Below are positions 16,017 through 23,948 of a stretch of 24,610 nt of DNA, one piece after another. Numbering within the stretch: position 1 is the stretch's first letter; the number at the start of each line of letters is the position of its first letter. This DNA comes from AM-2324 sp042091035 (GTDB lineage Bacteria; Bacteroidota; Bacteroidia; Chitinophagales; Saprospiraceae), in assembly GCA_042091035.1 (NCBI GenBank), contig JBELIG010000022.1:1-24610 (forward strand), written 5' to 3'. Position numbers and translations under genes: made by a program. The notes under the pieces are model-generated. The model made no database searches and was not told the DNA's origin. It saw only the letters and a program-made list of their open reading frames with translations.

Positions 16017-16144
16017 AATTGAACGAATTAAGACCCCTTGAATTGAACTGTGCTCTGCCTTAATTGGTTGAATTGAAAGTAAAACCATTACCACTAGTTA
16101 AATTTTAGAACAAACTAGTTGATAGATTATATATTGAATTGAAC
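16017..16144 (+). repeat. AATTGAA motif repeated four times before the ABC exporter
   Basis: AATTGAAC/A occurs at 16017-16024, 16041-16048, 16071-16078 and 16137-16144. The last three extend to TTGAATTGAA (16038-16047, 16068-16077, 16134-16143). Start-to-start distances are 24, 30 and 66 bases. Two ACTAGTT copies (16093-16099 and 16114-16120) lie between the third and fourth. The array occupies the 15945-16157 gap and stops 14 bases before the exporter's ATG. No coding sequence is supported there. Confidence 0.4.
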
Positions 16145-16157
16145 AAGAAGTACTACT

Positions 16158-17924
16158 ATGACAGTCGACAAGCCAATGCAAAGACTTTTGAGTTTTATCT
16201 CCAGCTACAAGAAACCTCTTGTATTGGCATCGTCAAGCTCCATCGTAAATAAGATTGTTGATCTTATGCCTCCTTTCCTGACTGCATGGCTTATAGATTC
16301 TGTTTCTAAACAGCCTCCGCAATGGATCACCAGATATTTTCCAGAAAGCACTATTTGGCATCAGGTAATCATTATTTGCCTTGCACTATTACTTGCCTTC
16401 TTCCTTGAAGGCGTTACTGAATGGATATTCAAGCGAAATTTCATGCAGCTTGCTCAGCGAGTGCAGCACGATCTAAGAAATAAGTCCTACTCTAAACTCC
16501 AAAAGAAAAAACTTTCCTTTTTCGAATCAGCAAGAACAGGAAATCTACTCTCCATCCTAAACGATGACATCAATCAGCTAGAGCGCTTCCTAAACAACAG
16601 TTTTAACGAAATCCTTCAAATCATCACACTTTTCATTTTTGCAGGTTATTCGCTCTTTGAACGGGATGTCGTGCTTGGCCTTGTAGGGATATCTCCTATA
16701 CCATTCATAGTCTTTGGTTCTTTTTATTACCAAAGAAAGATCTCTCCTTTTTATAAAGAAGTTCGAGAATCTGTAGGGGGATTGAGTAGTAGGCTAGAAA
16801 ACAATATTTCAGGAATACTAGTAATAAAAAGTTTTGGTACGGAGAAGTATGAAGAGAAAAGAGTAGACGAAAGTTCCCAAGAATACCTCGATGCAAATTA
16901 CAAAGCAATCAAACTCTCTGCGCTATATGTCCCAGTTATTAGAATGTTCATTGCCTGCGGACTAGCGGCAACCTTAGCACTAGGTGCATATTGGGTAATA
17001 TATGAACCGGGACGCTTTAGCCTAGGAGGTATTGCCTTTTTTGCCATGATGATCCAAAGAATACTCTGGCCTGTAACTCGACTAGGAAATATTTTTGACG
17101 AATTTGAACGTGCAAAAGCTTCTGCCAGAAGAGTATTTGGCCTCTTGGATAATGAGAAGGACATTCAAGTGGATACGGGAACACACCGCGTAGACCAAAT
17201 CAATGGTGCCTTGAATCTAAAAAATGTTGATTTTTCATATTCAAATGGTGTGCCCATCCTCAATGATATTTCACTAGATATACCAGCGGGTTCAACACTT
17301 GGAATAATGGGTGTAACAGGCGCAGGAAAAACAACTTTTATAAAGATCCTTTTGAGACTATACGAGGTAAAGAGTGGTGCTATCAGTTTAGATGGTATAA
17401 ATATCAAAGATTGGAAACTCGAATCCTTAAGAAAAGCCTTTTCCTTAGTAAGTCAAGAGGTTTATCTTTTTCATGGAAGCATCATTGAAAATCTTCTTTA
17501 CGGCAACAATGCAAGCAGAGCTGAAGCAATTGAAGCGGCAAAACAAGTAGACCTTCACAGTTTTATCGAAAAACTACCTAATCAATACGATAGTGTAGTT
17601 GGAGAACGTGGCATCAAACTATCCGGTGGGCAAAAACAACGGATCAGTATAGCGAGGGCAATACTAAAAGATAGCCCAATACTAATATTGGACGAGGCTA
17701 CCTCTGCCGTGGATTCAAGAACGGAGCAGATCATTCAAGACCAAATCCAACAGTTATCCAAGAAAAAGACAAGTATCATAATTGCACACAGACTATCTAC
17801 GATACAAGACGCTGATCAAATTATCATGTTACAACATGGAGATATTAAGGAACAAGGCACTCATGATTCCTTAATGGAACAGGATGGTCATTATGCGAAA
17901 ATGTTTAGAATGCAGTCCAAGTAA
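16158..17924 (+). CDS. ABC exporter, fused permease and ATPase (MsbA/MDR-like)
   Basis: A half-transporter of 588 residues that would act as a homodimer or heterodimer in the inner membrane. The N-terminal six-helix permease covers about residues 20-310 (helices near 20-38, 66-84, 150-165, 168-185, 252-278 and 280-300). The C-terminal nucleotide-binding domain contains Walker A GVTGAGKT (385-392), Q-loop SQEV (432-435), signature LSGGQKQR (488-495), Walker B ILILDEA (508-514) and H-loop His544 in IIAHRLST, so it looks fully active. This architecture matches multidrug or lipid exporters; the substrate cannot be told. The ATG start gives a normal length. An unusual repeat-bearing leader precedes it. 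The next gene is convergent, with only three bases between the stops and no terminator. Confidence 0.93.
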   Translation: MTVDKPMQRLLSFISSYKKPLVLASSSSIVNKIVDLMPPFLTAWLIDSVSKQPPQWITRYFPESTIWHQVIIICLALLLAFFLEGVTEWIFKRNFMQLAQRVQHDLRNKSYSKLQKKKLSFFESARTGNLLSILNDDINQLERFLNNSFNEILQIITLFIFAGYSLFERDVVLGLVGISPIPFIVFGSFYYQRKISPFYKEVRESVGGLSSRLENNISGILVIKSFGTEKYEEKRVDESSQEYLDANYKAIKLSALYVPVIRMFIACGLAATLALGAYWVIYEPGRFSLGGIAFFAMMIQRILWPVTRLGNIFDEFERAKASARRVFGLLDNEKDIQVDTGTHRVDQINGALNLKNVDFSYSNGVPILNDISLDIPAGSTLGIMGVTGAGKTTFIKILLRLYEVKSGAISLDGINIKDWKLESLRKAFSLVSQEVYLFHGSIIENLLYGNNASRAEAIEAAKQVDLHSFIEKLPNQYDSVVGERGIKLSGGQKQRISIARAILKDSPILILDEATSAVDSRTEQIIQDQIQQLSKKKTSIIIAHRLSTIQDADQIIMLQHGDIKEQGTHDSLMEQDGHYAKMFRMQSK

Positions 17925-17927
17925 TGA

Positions 17928-18362
17928 TTACATATACTTTGTACTGTTCTTTTCTACAAGGATATCTTTCAACTCCTTGATCATTTCGTATTGATGCGGT
18001 AAAACCTTTTTGAAGGCTTCTTTAACAGCCACAAAAGCCCCTTTACTCATCATGTCCGGAACCATCCTCTTGATAGTCTTGCGCATGAAAAAGGCATCGT
18101 GCTTAAGGATGGATTTAATAGAAGGAATATCATGCCAATCCGCCTCGACAGCATAAGCCTGTTCAAATACTCCGTCTACCTCTTCGACAGGTTCTAATTC
18201 TATTGCTTCTTTTGCATGTACGCTAACCGCTTTAGCCTGCTCAGGATTACCTGAAGGCATATGCCAATTCTCTTTGTTCTCCTCATCATTAACAAGAAAG
18301 ACCTCGAGACCCTCGTTTCCAAGTCTGTAAATCAACAGATTAGCTTTTTCGTCCTTTTGCAT
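17928..18362 (-). CDS. small Nudix-like protein with a degenerate motif
   Basis: A 144-residue cytoplasmic protein read from the ATG at 18362; a TTG at 18389 would add nine residues and is less likely. Residues about 7-40 (ANLLIYRLGNEGLEVFLVND ... WHMPSG) look like the first strands of a Nudix hydrolase, which would cleave nucleoside diphosphates linked to another group. The expected Nudix box GX5EX7REUXEEXGU is not intact: the region after MPSGNPEQAKA lacks the REUXEE core, although acidic residues continue (EAIELEPVEEVDG). It may be an inactive or divergent family member, or an unrelated fold. The C-terminal half is helical and Lys/Met-rich. It is divergent from the large nuclease-helicase gene and convergent with the ABC exporter. 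Confidence 0.6.
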   Translation of the reverse strand: MQKDEKANLLIYRLGNEGLEVFLVNDEENKENWHMPSGNPEQAKAVSVHAKEAIELEPVEEVDGVFEQAYAVEADWHDIPSIKSILKHDAFFMRKTIKRMVPDMMSKGAFVAVKEAFKKVLPHQYEMIKELKDILVEKNSTKYM

Positions 18363-18391
18363 AAAATAAGCGTTTAGAATAAATAACAAAT

Positions 18392-18399
18392 CAAAAATA
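18392..18399 (-). promoter_or_regulatory. candidate -7 box for the Nudix-like gene
   Basis: Minus-strand TATTTTTG fits TAnnTTTG and lies 30 bases before the ATG at 18362. This placement supports the ATG over the earlier TTG start, which would leave almost no leader. No clear TTG -33 element is visible. Confidence 0.3.
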
Positions 18400-18443
18400 A
18401 TCAGACTTGAACAGATTCCTAATTTTTTAGACTAAGTTTCTGA

Positions 18444-18473
18444 TATTTTGGGAGTGCAATTCCCTATTTTGGG
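18444..18473. repeat. TATTTTGGG direct repeat with GGGA/TCCC inverted repeat
   Basis: TATTTTGGG occurs at 18444-18452 and 18465-18473, 21 bases apart start to start, so on the same face of the helix. An inverted pair GGGA (18450-18453) and TCCC (18461-18464) lies between. The block ends 18 bases before the nuclease-helicase ATG. It could be an operator or a leader hairpin. Confidence 0.4.
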
Positions 18474-18491
18474 TTCGAAACCTTGAAAATA

Positions 18492-21400
18492 ATGGAAAAA
18501 AACCAAGCACTAGCCGATTACTACTTTAAGAAGATTTCTTCTGTCAATGAATCTAACACATCATTAGAGGAGAAGTTCAATACATACAACAGGCTTTTTG
18601 AGCAAATCCTTAATGCCCTCACCTTTGATCTAGATATACACTTTAGCAGTCAGTTTAGTAAAATGGCCTATGTCTTCCAAGAAAAACAGCCAGGAACAGC
18701 CCTCCGACGGAAGATCCACCAATTGTGGAAGAACAAAAACAACATGTCGGCAAAGAAAGAAAGTGACATCTTGAATTACATTCAAGTATTAAGTCTTGCT
18801 GTTTCAACCTTTTTTGAAGAAAATATCCCCGACTACCTAAACTCAAAATATCCCGACCTAAACAAAATCGCATCTGAGTGGTCCACAGAACCTAAAATAG
18901 AGAAACTAGATTTCCAACGAGTTGTAGTAAAGCATTTCAACCCTAAGGAAAATGCTTTCTACGCAATGACTACGGAAGAAGGTAGAATGGTCAAAGTAGA
19001 TTGTTCTGCTTCGGATATTCAAGGTTATTATCCCGAACAAGCAAAGTACATCCTCAGCCAGCTAAAAGCTCCATATTTTCTTCAACTCATAGAAATACAA
19101 TTGGAGGGAGATAGTACCCTCCACCCTAAGGCATTCGTCATCGAACCGGACTACCTTTTTGATGTTACTGCTGTTGCAGAATGTTTTAAACCGGAGGAAA
19201 ATTCTCATTATTTCCATTTACTAAAAAAGCTTACACCCTTCCAATCAAGCGTTCACCTTGTTCTTGGAAATACAGCTAACTATCTATTGGATGAATTGAT
19301 GGCCAATCCTGAATTGGATTATAAGACGGCAATGAAACAACTCTTCCAACAAAATCCACTACCCTTTTGTAATTTATCCGATGCCGACAATTTGAAACTA
19401 TTTAAGGATAGCCTTAATCATTTTGTCCGTTTGAGAAATATAGTAAAAGAGAGCTTTCCAAAGAATGGGATTTTAAGGAAGGAAGCTCAATTAGAGCCAA
19501 CTTTCTACTCCGAAAAATATGGCTTACAGGGACGTTTGGATGTATTACATAAAAACAATGAAACTGCATCTATAGTCGAATTAAAAAGCGGCACTCCATA
19601 CAGAACAAATAAATATCAGATCAGCATAAATCATTATACCCAGACTCTCCTTTATGATTTGCTTATCCGATCAACCTTTGGTGAAAAAACAGATCCAAAA
19701 AATTACGTACTCTATTCAAAAGAAGCCGATAAGAATCTTCGTTTTGCTCCTGCACTTCGATCTATACAGTTTGAAGCACTACAAATGCGAAACCTGCTTT
19801 ATGGGATCGAAAAACTATTAGCAGATAGCAAAGCAGAAGATATACTGAATTCAACTGCTGCAAAGCTAATTCGAAAAATAAAGCCGACTAACTTTCCGAA
19901 GTTCAAGCGAGGATTCACAAGCGATGATATCCGATTTTTCGCTGAAAAATTCACACAAAGCAGTGTTTTAGAACAAAAGTATTTCATCGCTTTTTGTGGA
20001 TTTATAGCTCGAGAGAATATGCGAGCAAAAATGGGAATTGCAGAAAGTGAAAAAAATAGAGGGCAAGCAAGATTATGGACACTTGGATCAAAGGAAAAGA
20101 ACCAAAACTTTATGCTATTAAATAGTTTGAAATTACAAGCTATCGATAATTCCTCTAAAAACACTAGCCTTACATTTAGCAGAACAAAGGATACAAATCC
20201 ACTTGCTAACTTCAGAAAAGGAGATATTGTAATTCTCTACCCAGCAGGGTCCTCCCCTACAAAACAACAATTGTTCAAAGCGAGTTTATTAAAAATTGAC
20301 TCTAATCAGATTGAAGTCGGGCTAAGAAACAAACAACATAACCTGCAAATTTTTGAGGATGTAAGCCTTTGGAATGCGGAACATGATCATATTGATTCAG
20401 GATTCAACCAGATGTATGGAGCACTTTCAACACTCCTAGGTTCGGAACCCGCTAAAAAACAGCTTCTATTAGGTAGTAGAGCACCAGAAAAAATAGCTAC
20501 TCTAGATTTAAATATAGATTATCCCCTTACAGAGGAACAAAAAGTTATTCTTATTCAAATGCTAAGCAAGCAGGAATATTTCCTACTCTGGGGCCCTCCA
20601 GGAACTGGAAAAACCTCTAGGATGCTTCGCTACTTTGTCCAATACATATTAGAAAACACAACAGAAAATATCCTTTTGCTCTCTTATACTAATCGTGCAG
20701 TCGATGAAATTAGTGCTGCTATCTTTGAAATTGGGACCTCAGCAAGTGATGTTATGATGCGTATAGGTTCTAAAACAGCTGCATCCTCTACATTTGAAGA
20801 AGCATTTCTAACAGAAAAAGTCAAAGGACTAGGGACAAGAATTGCAGTAAAAGATAAAATAAGAACACAGCGTATTGTAGTAGCTACTGTCTCCTCAATT
20901 TTGGGTAATCAAGAAATACTAAACATTTTGGATTTTGAGCGAGTACTCATAGACGAGGCCTCTCAAATACCTGAACCTATGCTTATCGGGCTTTTATCCA
21001 AGCTTAGAAACCCAATACTTATTGGAGATCACAAGCAATTGCCTGCAGTAGTAGTACAATCTGAAAATCTTAGTAAGGTTGAAGATGAGGATCTACATAA
21101 GGTAGGTTTGTATGATATGAGAAATTCATACTTTGAGCGGATGTATAAATTGGCAGTGAAGCATGATTGGTCACATGTAATTGGACAACTTTCTTATCAA
21201 GGTCGTATGCATGAATCTATCATGCAGTTCCCTGCAAAAATGTACTATGAGGGTCAACTTTCTATCCTATCTGAATCTGCAGATCCAACACAAAGACAGC
21301 GGGCTCAATTAGCATGGAGTAGTCAACAATTGAGCGATTCATTTGACCTTATGTTAAGTAAACAAAGGCTCTGTTTTGTACCTTCAAATATCAATGAACT

Positions 21401-21857
21401 AGAACCATGGGCAAAGCTCAATCAGGACGAAGCAGAAAAGACAGCGGACATTATTGAAAGCTTTTTGAATTTATATGCATTGAATGATCTGGAGTTTCAC
21501 TCTGAAAGTATTGGTGTAATAACACCATTCCGTGCTCAAATCGCACAGATCCGAGCATGCCTCCAAGAAAGAAATCTACCCTTAGACTTAATCACTATTG
21601 ATACGGTAGAACGCTACCAAGGCGGTGCAAGAGATATAATAATCCTTTCCACCTGTGTAAACAATCCGGACCAGATAGATGCAATTTGTTCTATTTCCGA
21701 GGAAGGTATTGATAGAAAATTAAATGTAGCTATCACACGTGCGAGAAAGCAATTTGTACTAATTGGAAATAGGGAATTACTAGAATCCTCTCCATCCTAC
21801 GAATTTCTTATTCAGTATATAGGTTCTCTAGAGACAAGTAAAACTATGGAATATTAA
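18492..21857 (+). CDS. Dna2-like fusion of PD-(D/E)XK nuclease and superfamily 1 helicase
   Basis: A 1121-residue protein predicted to unwind and cut DNA (or act on RNA-DNA structures) in the cytoplasm. The ATG at 18492 is preferred to a TTG three codons earlier. Residues 1 to about 300 match nothing I recognise. Residues about 325-385 hold a PD-(D/E)XK nuclease core of the Dna2/Cas4/RecB type: GRLD (Asp340), IVELKSG (Glu353, Lys355), then HYTQTLLY (His371, Gln374). The DNA2/NAM7 (UPF1-like) helicase follows: WGPPGTGKT (Walker A 691-698), LLSYTNRAVDEI, VLIDEASQIPEP (Asp811, Glu812), GDHKQLPAV, GRMHESIMQFP, GVITPFRAQI, TVERYQGGARDII and NVAITRARKQF. The Fe-S cysteine cluster of eukaryotic Dna2 and Cas4 is absent; the only Cys between the nuclease core and Walker A is C492. 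Neighbours are housekeeping genes, so repair is as likely as defence. Its 3' end overlaps queE by 14 bases. Confidence 0.88.
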   Translation: MEKNQALADYYFKKISSVNESNTSLEEKFNTYNRLFEQILNALTFDLDIHFSSQFSKMAYVFQEKQPGTALRRKIHQLWKNKNNMSAKKESDILNYIQVLSLAVSTFFEENIPDYLNSKYPDLNKIASEWSTEPKIEKLDFQRVVVKHFNPKENAFYAMTTEEGRMVKVDCSASDIQGYYPEQAKYILSQLKAPYFLQLIEIQLEGDSTLHPKAFVIEPDYLFDVTAVAECFKPEENSHYFHLLKKLTPFQSSVHLVLGNTANYLLDELMANPELDYKTAMKQLFQQNPLPFCNLSDADNLKLFKDSLNHFVRLRNIVKESFPKNGILRKEAQLEPTFYSEKYGLQGRLDVLHKNNETASIVELKSGTPYRTNKYQISINHYTQTLLYDLLIRSTFGEKTDPKNYVLYSKEADKNLRFAPALRSIQFEALQMRNLLYGIEKLLADSKAEDILNSTAAKLIRKIKPTNFPKFKRGFTSDDIRFFAEKFTQSSVLEQKYFIAFCGFIARENMRAKMGIAESEKNRGQARLWTLGSKEKNQNFMLLNSLKLQAIDNSSKNTSLTFSRTKDTNPLANFRKGDIVILYPAGSSPTKQQLFKASLLKIDSNQIEVGLRNKQHNLQIFEDVSLWNAEHDHIDSGFNQMYGALSTLLGSEPAKKQLLLGSRAPEKIATLDLNIDYPLTEEQKVILIQMLSKQEYFLLWGPPGTGKTSRMLRYFVQYILENTTENILLLSYTNRAVDEISAAIFEIGTSASDVMMRIGSKTAASSTFEEAFLTEKVKGLGTRIAVKDKIRTQRIVVATVSSILGNQEILNILDFERVLIDEASQIPEPMLIGLLSKLRNPILIGDHKQLPAVVVQSENLSKVEDEDLHKVGLYDMRNSYFERMYKLAVKHDWSHVIGQLSYQGRMHESIMQFPAKMYYEGQLSILSESADPTQRQRAQLAWSSQQLSDSFDLMLSKQRLCFVPSNINELEPWAKLNQDEAEKTADIIESFLNLYALNDLEFHSESIGVITPFRAQIAQIRACLQERNLPLDLITIDTVERYQGGARDIIILSTCVNNPDQIDAICSISEEGIDRKLNVAITRARKQFVLIGNRELLESSPSYEFLIQYIGSLETSKTMEY

Positions 21858-22479
21858 GCCACTTATGGGTTTGAACACTTAGCGACCACTTGGGGTGTTC
21901 AAAAATATATTCAAGACAAGCTTTAGTATTTTCTTGCACTGATGGACCGTCCATTGGCTGCAAGTAATAGTACTCAAAATCAAAATCATGGAACAGTTCA
22001 GGTAGTGCAGTCATTTGAGGAAATACAAGTTTCAACTCATTACCTTTCTTTAGAATAATTTCAGAGTCTGCTTTCGGACTTACACACAACCAGTCAATCC
22101 CAGCCGGAGCGTCAACCGTTCCATTGGTTTCAACCGCAATCTCTAAACCTATTGCATGAAACGCATCCACCAGACTTCTATCAAGCTGCAATAAAGGTTC
22201 TCCCCCTGTACAAACTACAAAAGGTTTACCTTGCTTTGGGTCAGGCCAAAGCTCAAAAACTTTTTTTGCTAGTTCCTCAGCAGAATACCTCCCCCCATTT
22301 TCACCATCTGTGCCAATAAAGTCTGTATCACAAAATTGGCAGACCGCATTTTCGCGATCCTCCTCACGCCCTGACCAAAGATTACAACCTGTAAACCTGC
22401 AAAAAACAGCCGGCCTTCCAGCATGGAATCCTTCACCCTGCAAGGTGTAGAAAAGTTCTTTTACTTTGTAATTCTTCAT
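21844..22479 (-). CDS. queE: 7-carboxy-7-deazaguanine synthase QueE
   Basis: A radical S-adenosylmethionine enzyme that rearranges 6-carboxy-5,6,7,8-tetrahydropterin into 7-carboxy-7-deazaguanine, an early step toward preQ0 and queuosine. It has 211 residues. The N-terminus carries FYTLQGEGFHAGRPAVFCRF (residues 10-29), typical of QueE. The Fe-S ligands are Cys32, Cys47 and Cys50 in the CX14CX2C spacing known for one QueE branch, rather than the common CX3CX2C. VCTGGEPLLQ (the GGE motif) and VETNGT (VAVETNGT region) follow. The start is one base after the stop of the RidA-family gene, so the two form an operon. The 3' end overlaps the nuclease-helicase gene by 14 bases. queA lies at the other end of the window. 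Confidence 0.95.
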   Translation of the reverse strand: MKNYKVKELFYTLQGEGFHAGRPAVFCRFTGCNLWSGREEDRENAVCQFCDTDFIGTDGENGGRYSAEELAKKVFELWPDPKQGKPFVVCTGGEPLLQLDRSLVDAFHAIGLEIAVETNGTVDAPAGIDWLCVSPKADSEIILKKGNELKLVFPQMTALPELFHDFDFEYYYLQPMDGPSVQENTKACLEYIFEHPKWSLSVQTHKWLNIP

Positions 22480-22480
22480 A

Positions 22481-22867
22481 TTACTCGCTAATTATAGCTG
22501 TCATTTCCATCTCCACAAGCATTCCAGGGTCAACCAATGCAGATACCTCTACTAAGGTACAAGCTGGTTTTATATCTGAAAAATACTGCCCATGTGCTTT
22601 TCCTACTTGTTCAAAATCCTCAATATTGGTCACAAAGATACGGGTACGAACGACATCTTCTAATTTTCCTCCTAATTCCTCAATGGCTTTTTTCATAATC
22701 CCAATAACTATTTGAGTCTGCAAAAAGGCATCCCCATTCCCTACTAATTCCCCATTCTGCATGGCCGTAGTACCTGCGACTTCAATAAAAGGACCTTTTC
22801 GTACAGCCCTACAATACCCCACTTCTGACTCCCATGGAGCACCTGATGTTACACTTTGTTTTTCCAT
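22481..22867 (-). CDS. RidA (YjgF/YER057c/UK114) family protein lacking the key arginine
   Basis: A small cytoplasmic protein of 128 residues, probably trimeric. RidA itself hydrolyses reactive imine intermediates such as 2-aminoacrylate to keto acids and ammonia. Family pattern seen: FIEVAGTTAMQNGELVG (about 27-43), QTQIVIGIMKKAIEELGG, DVVRTRIFVTNIEDF (71-85) and a C-terminal VEMEMTAII. At the spot where E. coli RidA has PARSCVEV with the imine-binding Arg105, this protein has PACTLVEV, so Cys103 replaces the arginine. Members without this arginine are not expected to be classical RidA deaminases. It is first in an operon with queE (one base between them) and divergent from the Smr-domain gene. 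Confidence 0.88.
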   Translation of the reverse strand: MEKQSVTSGAPWESEVGYCRAVRKGPFIEVAGTTAMQNGELVGNGDAFLQTQIVIGIMKKAIEELGGKLEDVVRTRIFVTNIEDFEQVGKAHGQYFSDIKPACTLVEVSALVDPGMLVEMEMTAIISE

Positions 22868-22938
22868 TCGTCTTATTTTTTAGGATAAAAATACATAAAT
22901 CCATAATTTACCGTTTTGAATTTATAAAAACTGACTCT

Positions 22939-23943
22939 GTGATATTAGTAAGTGTTGGACGAGCGGTGCGTTTAAAAAACACCGGAGAATTGGGTGTTAT
23001 TAATGGTGTTCTTGATAGTGAGACTGTAAGTGTCTACCTAAACGAGTCTGGCATGTCTATTGCAGTTGCTATAGAAGATCTTGAAACTCCTGGTCAAAGT
23101 CAGGAAAAACCAGGCACAGGGGCCTTTCTAGAAGAACATATTCCTACAGAAACAAATGTAGCTATCCAGTTTTCTGACGCAGGTGAGGGAATAAATTTAA
23201 TCTTTCATCCTAGAATGTCTGATGAGGGTCGCAGTATGGACTTGCACCTCATGAATACAGAAGCATTCGACTGTTCTTTTACTATTGCATACTTCAAAAA
23301 AAGCAGGATTATATACAAAAAGCATGGAGTCCTAAAGGCTCTATCCTCTATTTTTATTGAAACTTTCGAACGAGACAACCTGTCCTTAAATCCAAGTTTT
23401 GAGTACGAGTTGAGGCGAATAATCGGAGATGGTACAGGCGAGTCAAGGACTGGTACTTTAAAACCTAAGCCTAAGACCTTTTTCAAGAATCAAAAAAAGA
23501 CACTATCCTTTCCTCAAGATATCTTTGTATTTAAGTTATCTGACGTACTCCCTGAAAAGCATATTCATAGTAATAAAAAAGAAAAATTACCTGTCAAACA
23601 AAGCGAAAAGAAGGTCGTTCGACAAACTTCACGTGTTGCAAGTCCTATGGAAATTGCCAGTTTTTCCAGAGAAATTGATATTCACATCGAATCGCTTAGG
23701 AATGACCATGCTCAAATGGATAACTATGAAATTTTCAACCATCAAATCCAACAGGTTGAGCGATACATTAGCAAAGCCGTTCGACTTGGTGTAGATAAAG
23801 TTTATATCATTCATGGAAAAGGTACTGGGCGCTTAAAAAAAGCAGTACACAATATTCTTGATGATAACCCACATGTGAAATCGTATAATGCGGATTACCA
23901 TCAAAAATATGGCGTTGGAGGCGCTACAGAAGTAATCTTTTAA
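22939..23943 (+). CDS. DUF2027/Smr-domain protein (MutS2-like C-terminus)
   Basis: A protein of about 334 residues if it starts at the GTG at 22939, which gives VILVSVGRAVRLKNTGELG, a good match to the beginning of the DUF2027-type family. A reading from 22834 adds 35 residues that overlap the divergent RidA-family gene and resemble nothing, so it was set aside. The N-terminal barrel-like domain (about 1-40) is followed by a conserved beta domain (about 70-155) and a basic, disordered linker (about 175-240). The C-terminal Smr domain has IDIHIESL (DxH motif, about 248-255) and HGKGTGRL (about 295-302). Smr domains act as nicking endonucleases or RNA-cleaving modules; the target here is unknown. 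No MutS ATPase region is present. Confidence 0.8.
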   Translation: MILVSVGRAVRLKNTGELGVINGVLDSETVSVYLNESGMSIAVAIEDLETPGQSQEKPGTGAFLEEHIPTETNVAIQFSDAGEGINLIFHPRMSDEGRSMDLHLMNTEAFDCSFTIAYFKKSRIIYKKHGVLKALSSIFIETFERDNLSLNPSFEYELRRIIGDGTGESRTGTLKPKPKTFFKNQKKTLSFPQDIFVFKLSDVLPEKHIHSNKKEKLPVKQSEKKVVRQTSRVASPMEIASFSREIDIHIESLRNDHAQMDNYEIFNHQIQQVERYISKAVRLGVDKVYIIHGKGTGRLKKAVHNILDDNPHVKSYNADYHQKYGVGGATEVIF

Positions 23944-23948
23944 CAGGC

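Noticed and set aside
19799..20164. A 121-codon open frame on the minus strand inside the nuclease-helicase gene
   Set aside because: Phe/Ser-rich with no recognisable motif, and wholly inside a well-supported gene on the other strand.
17928..22867. A defence island built around the nuclease-helicase, Nudix-like and RidA-like genes
   Set aside because: The region also contains queE and an ABC exporter, has base composition like its surroundings by eye, and has no restriction, toxin or mobile gene. Repair or RNA metabolism is at least as likely.
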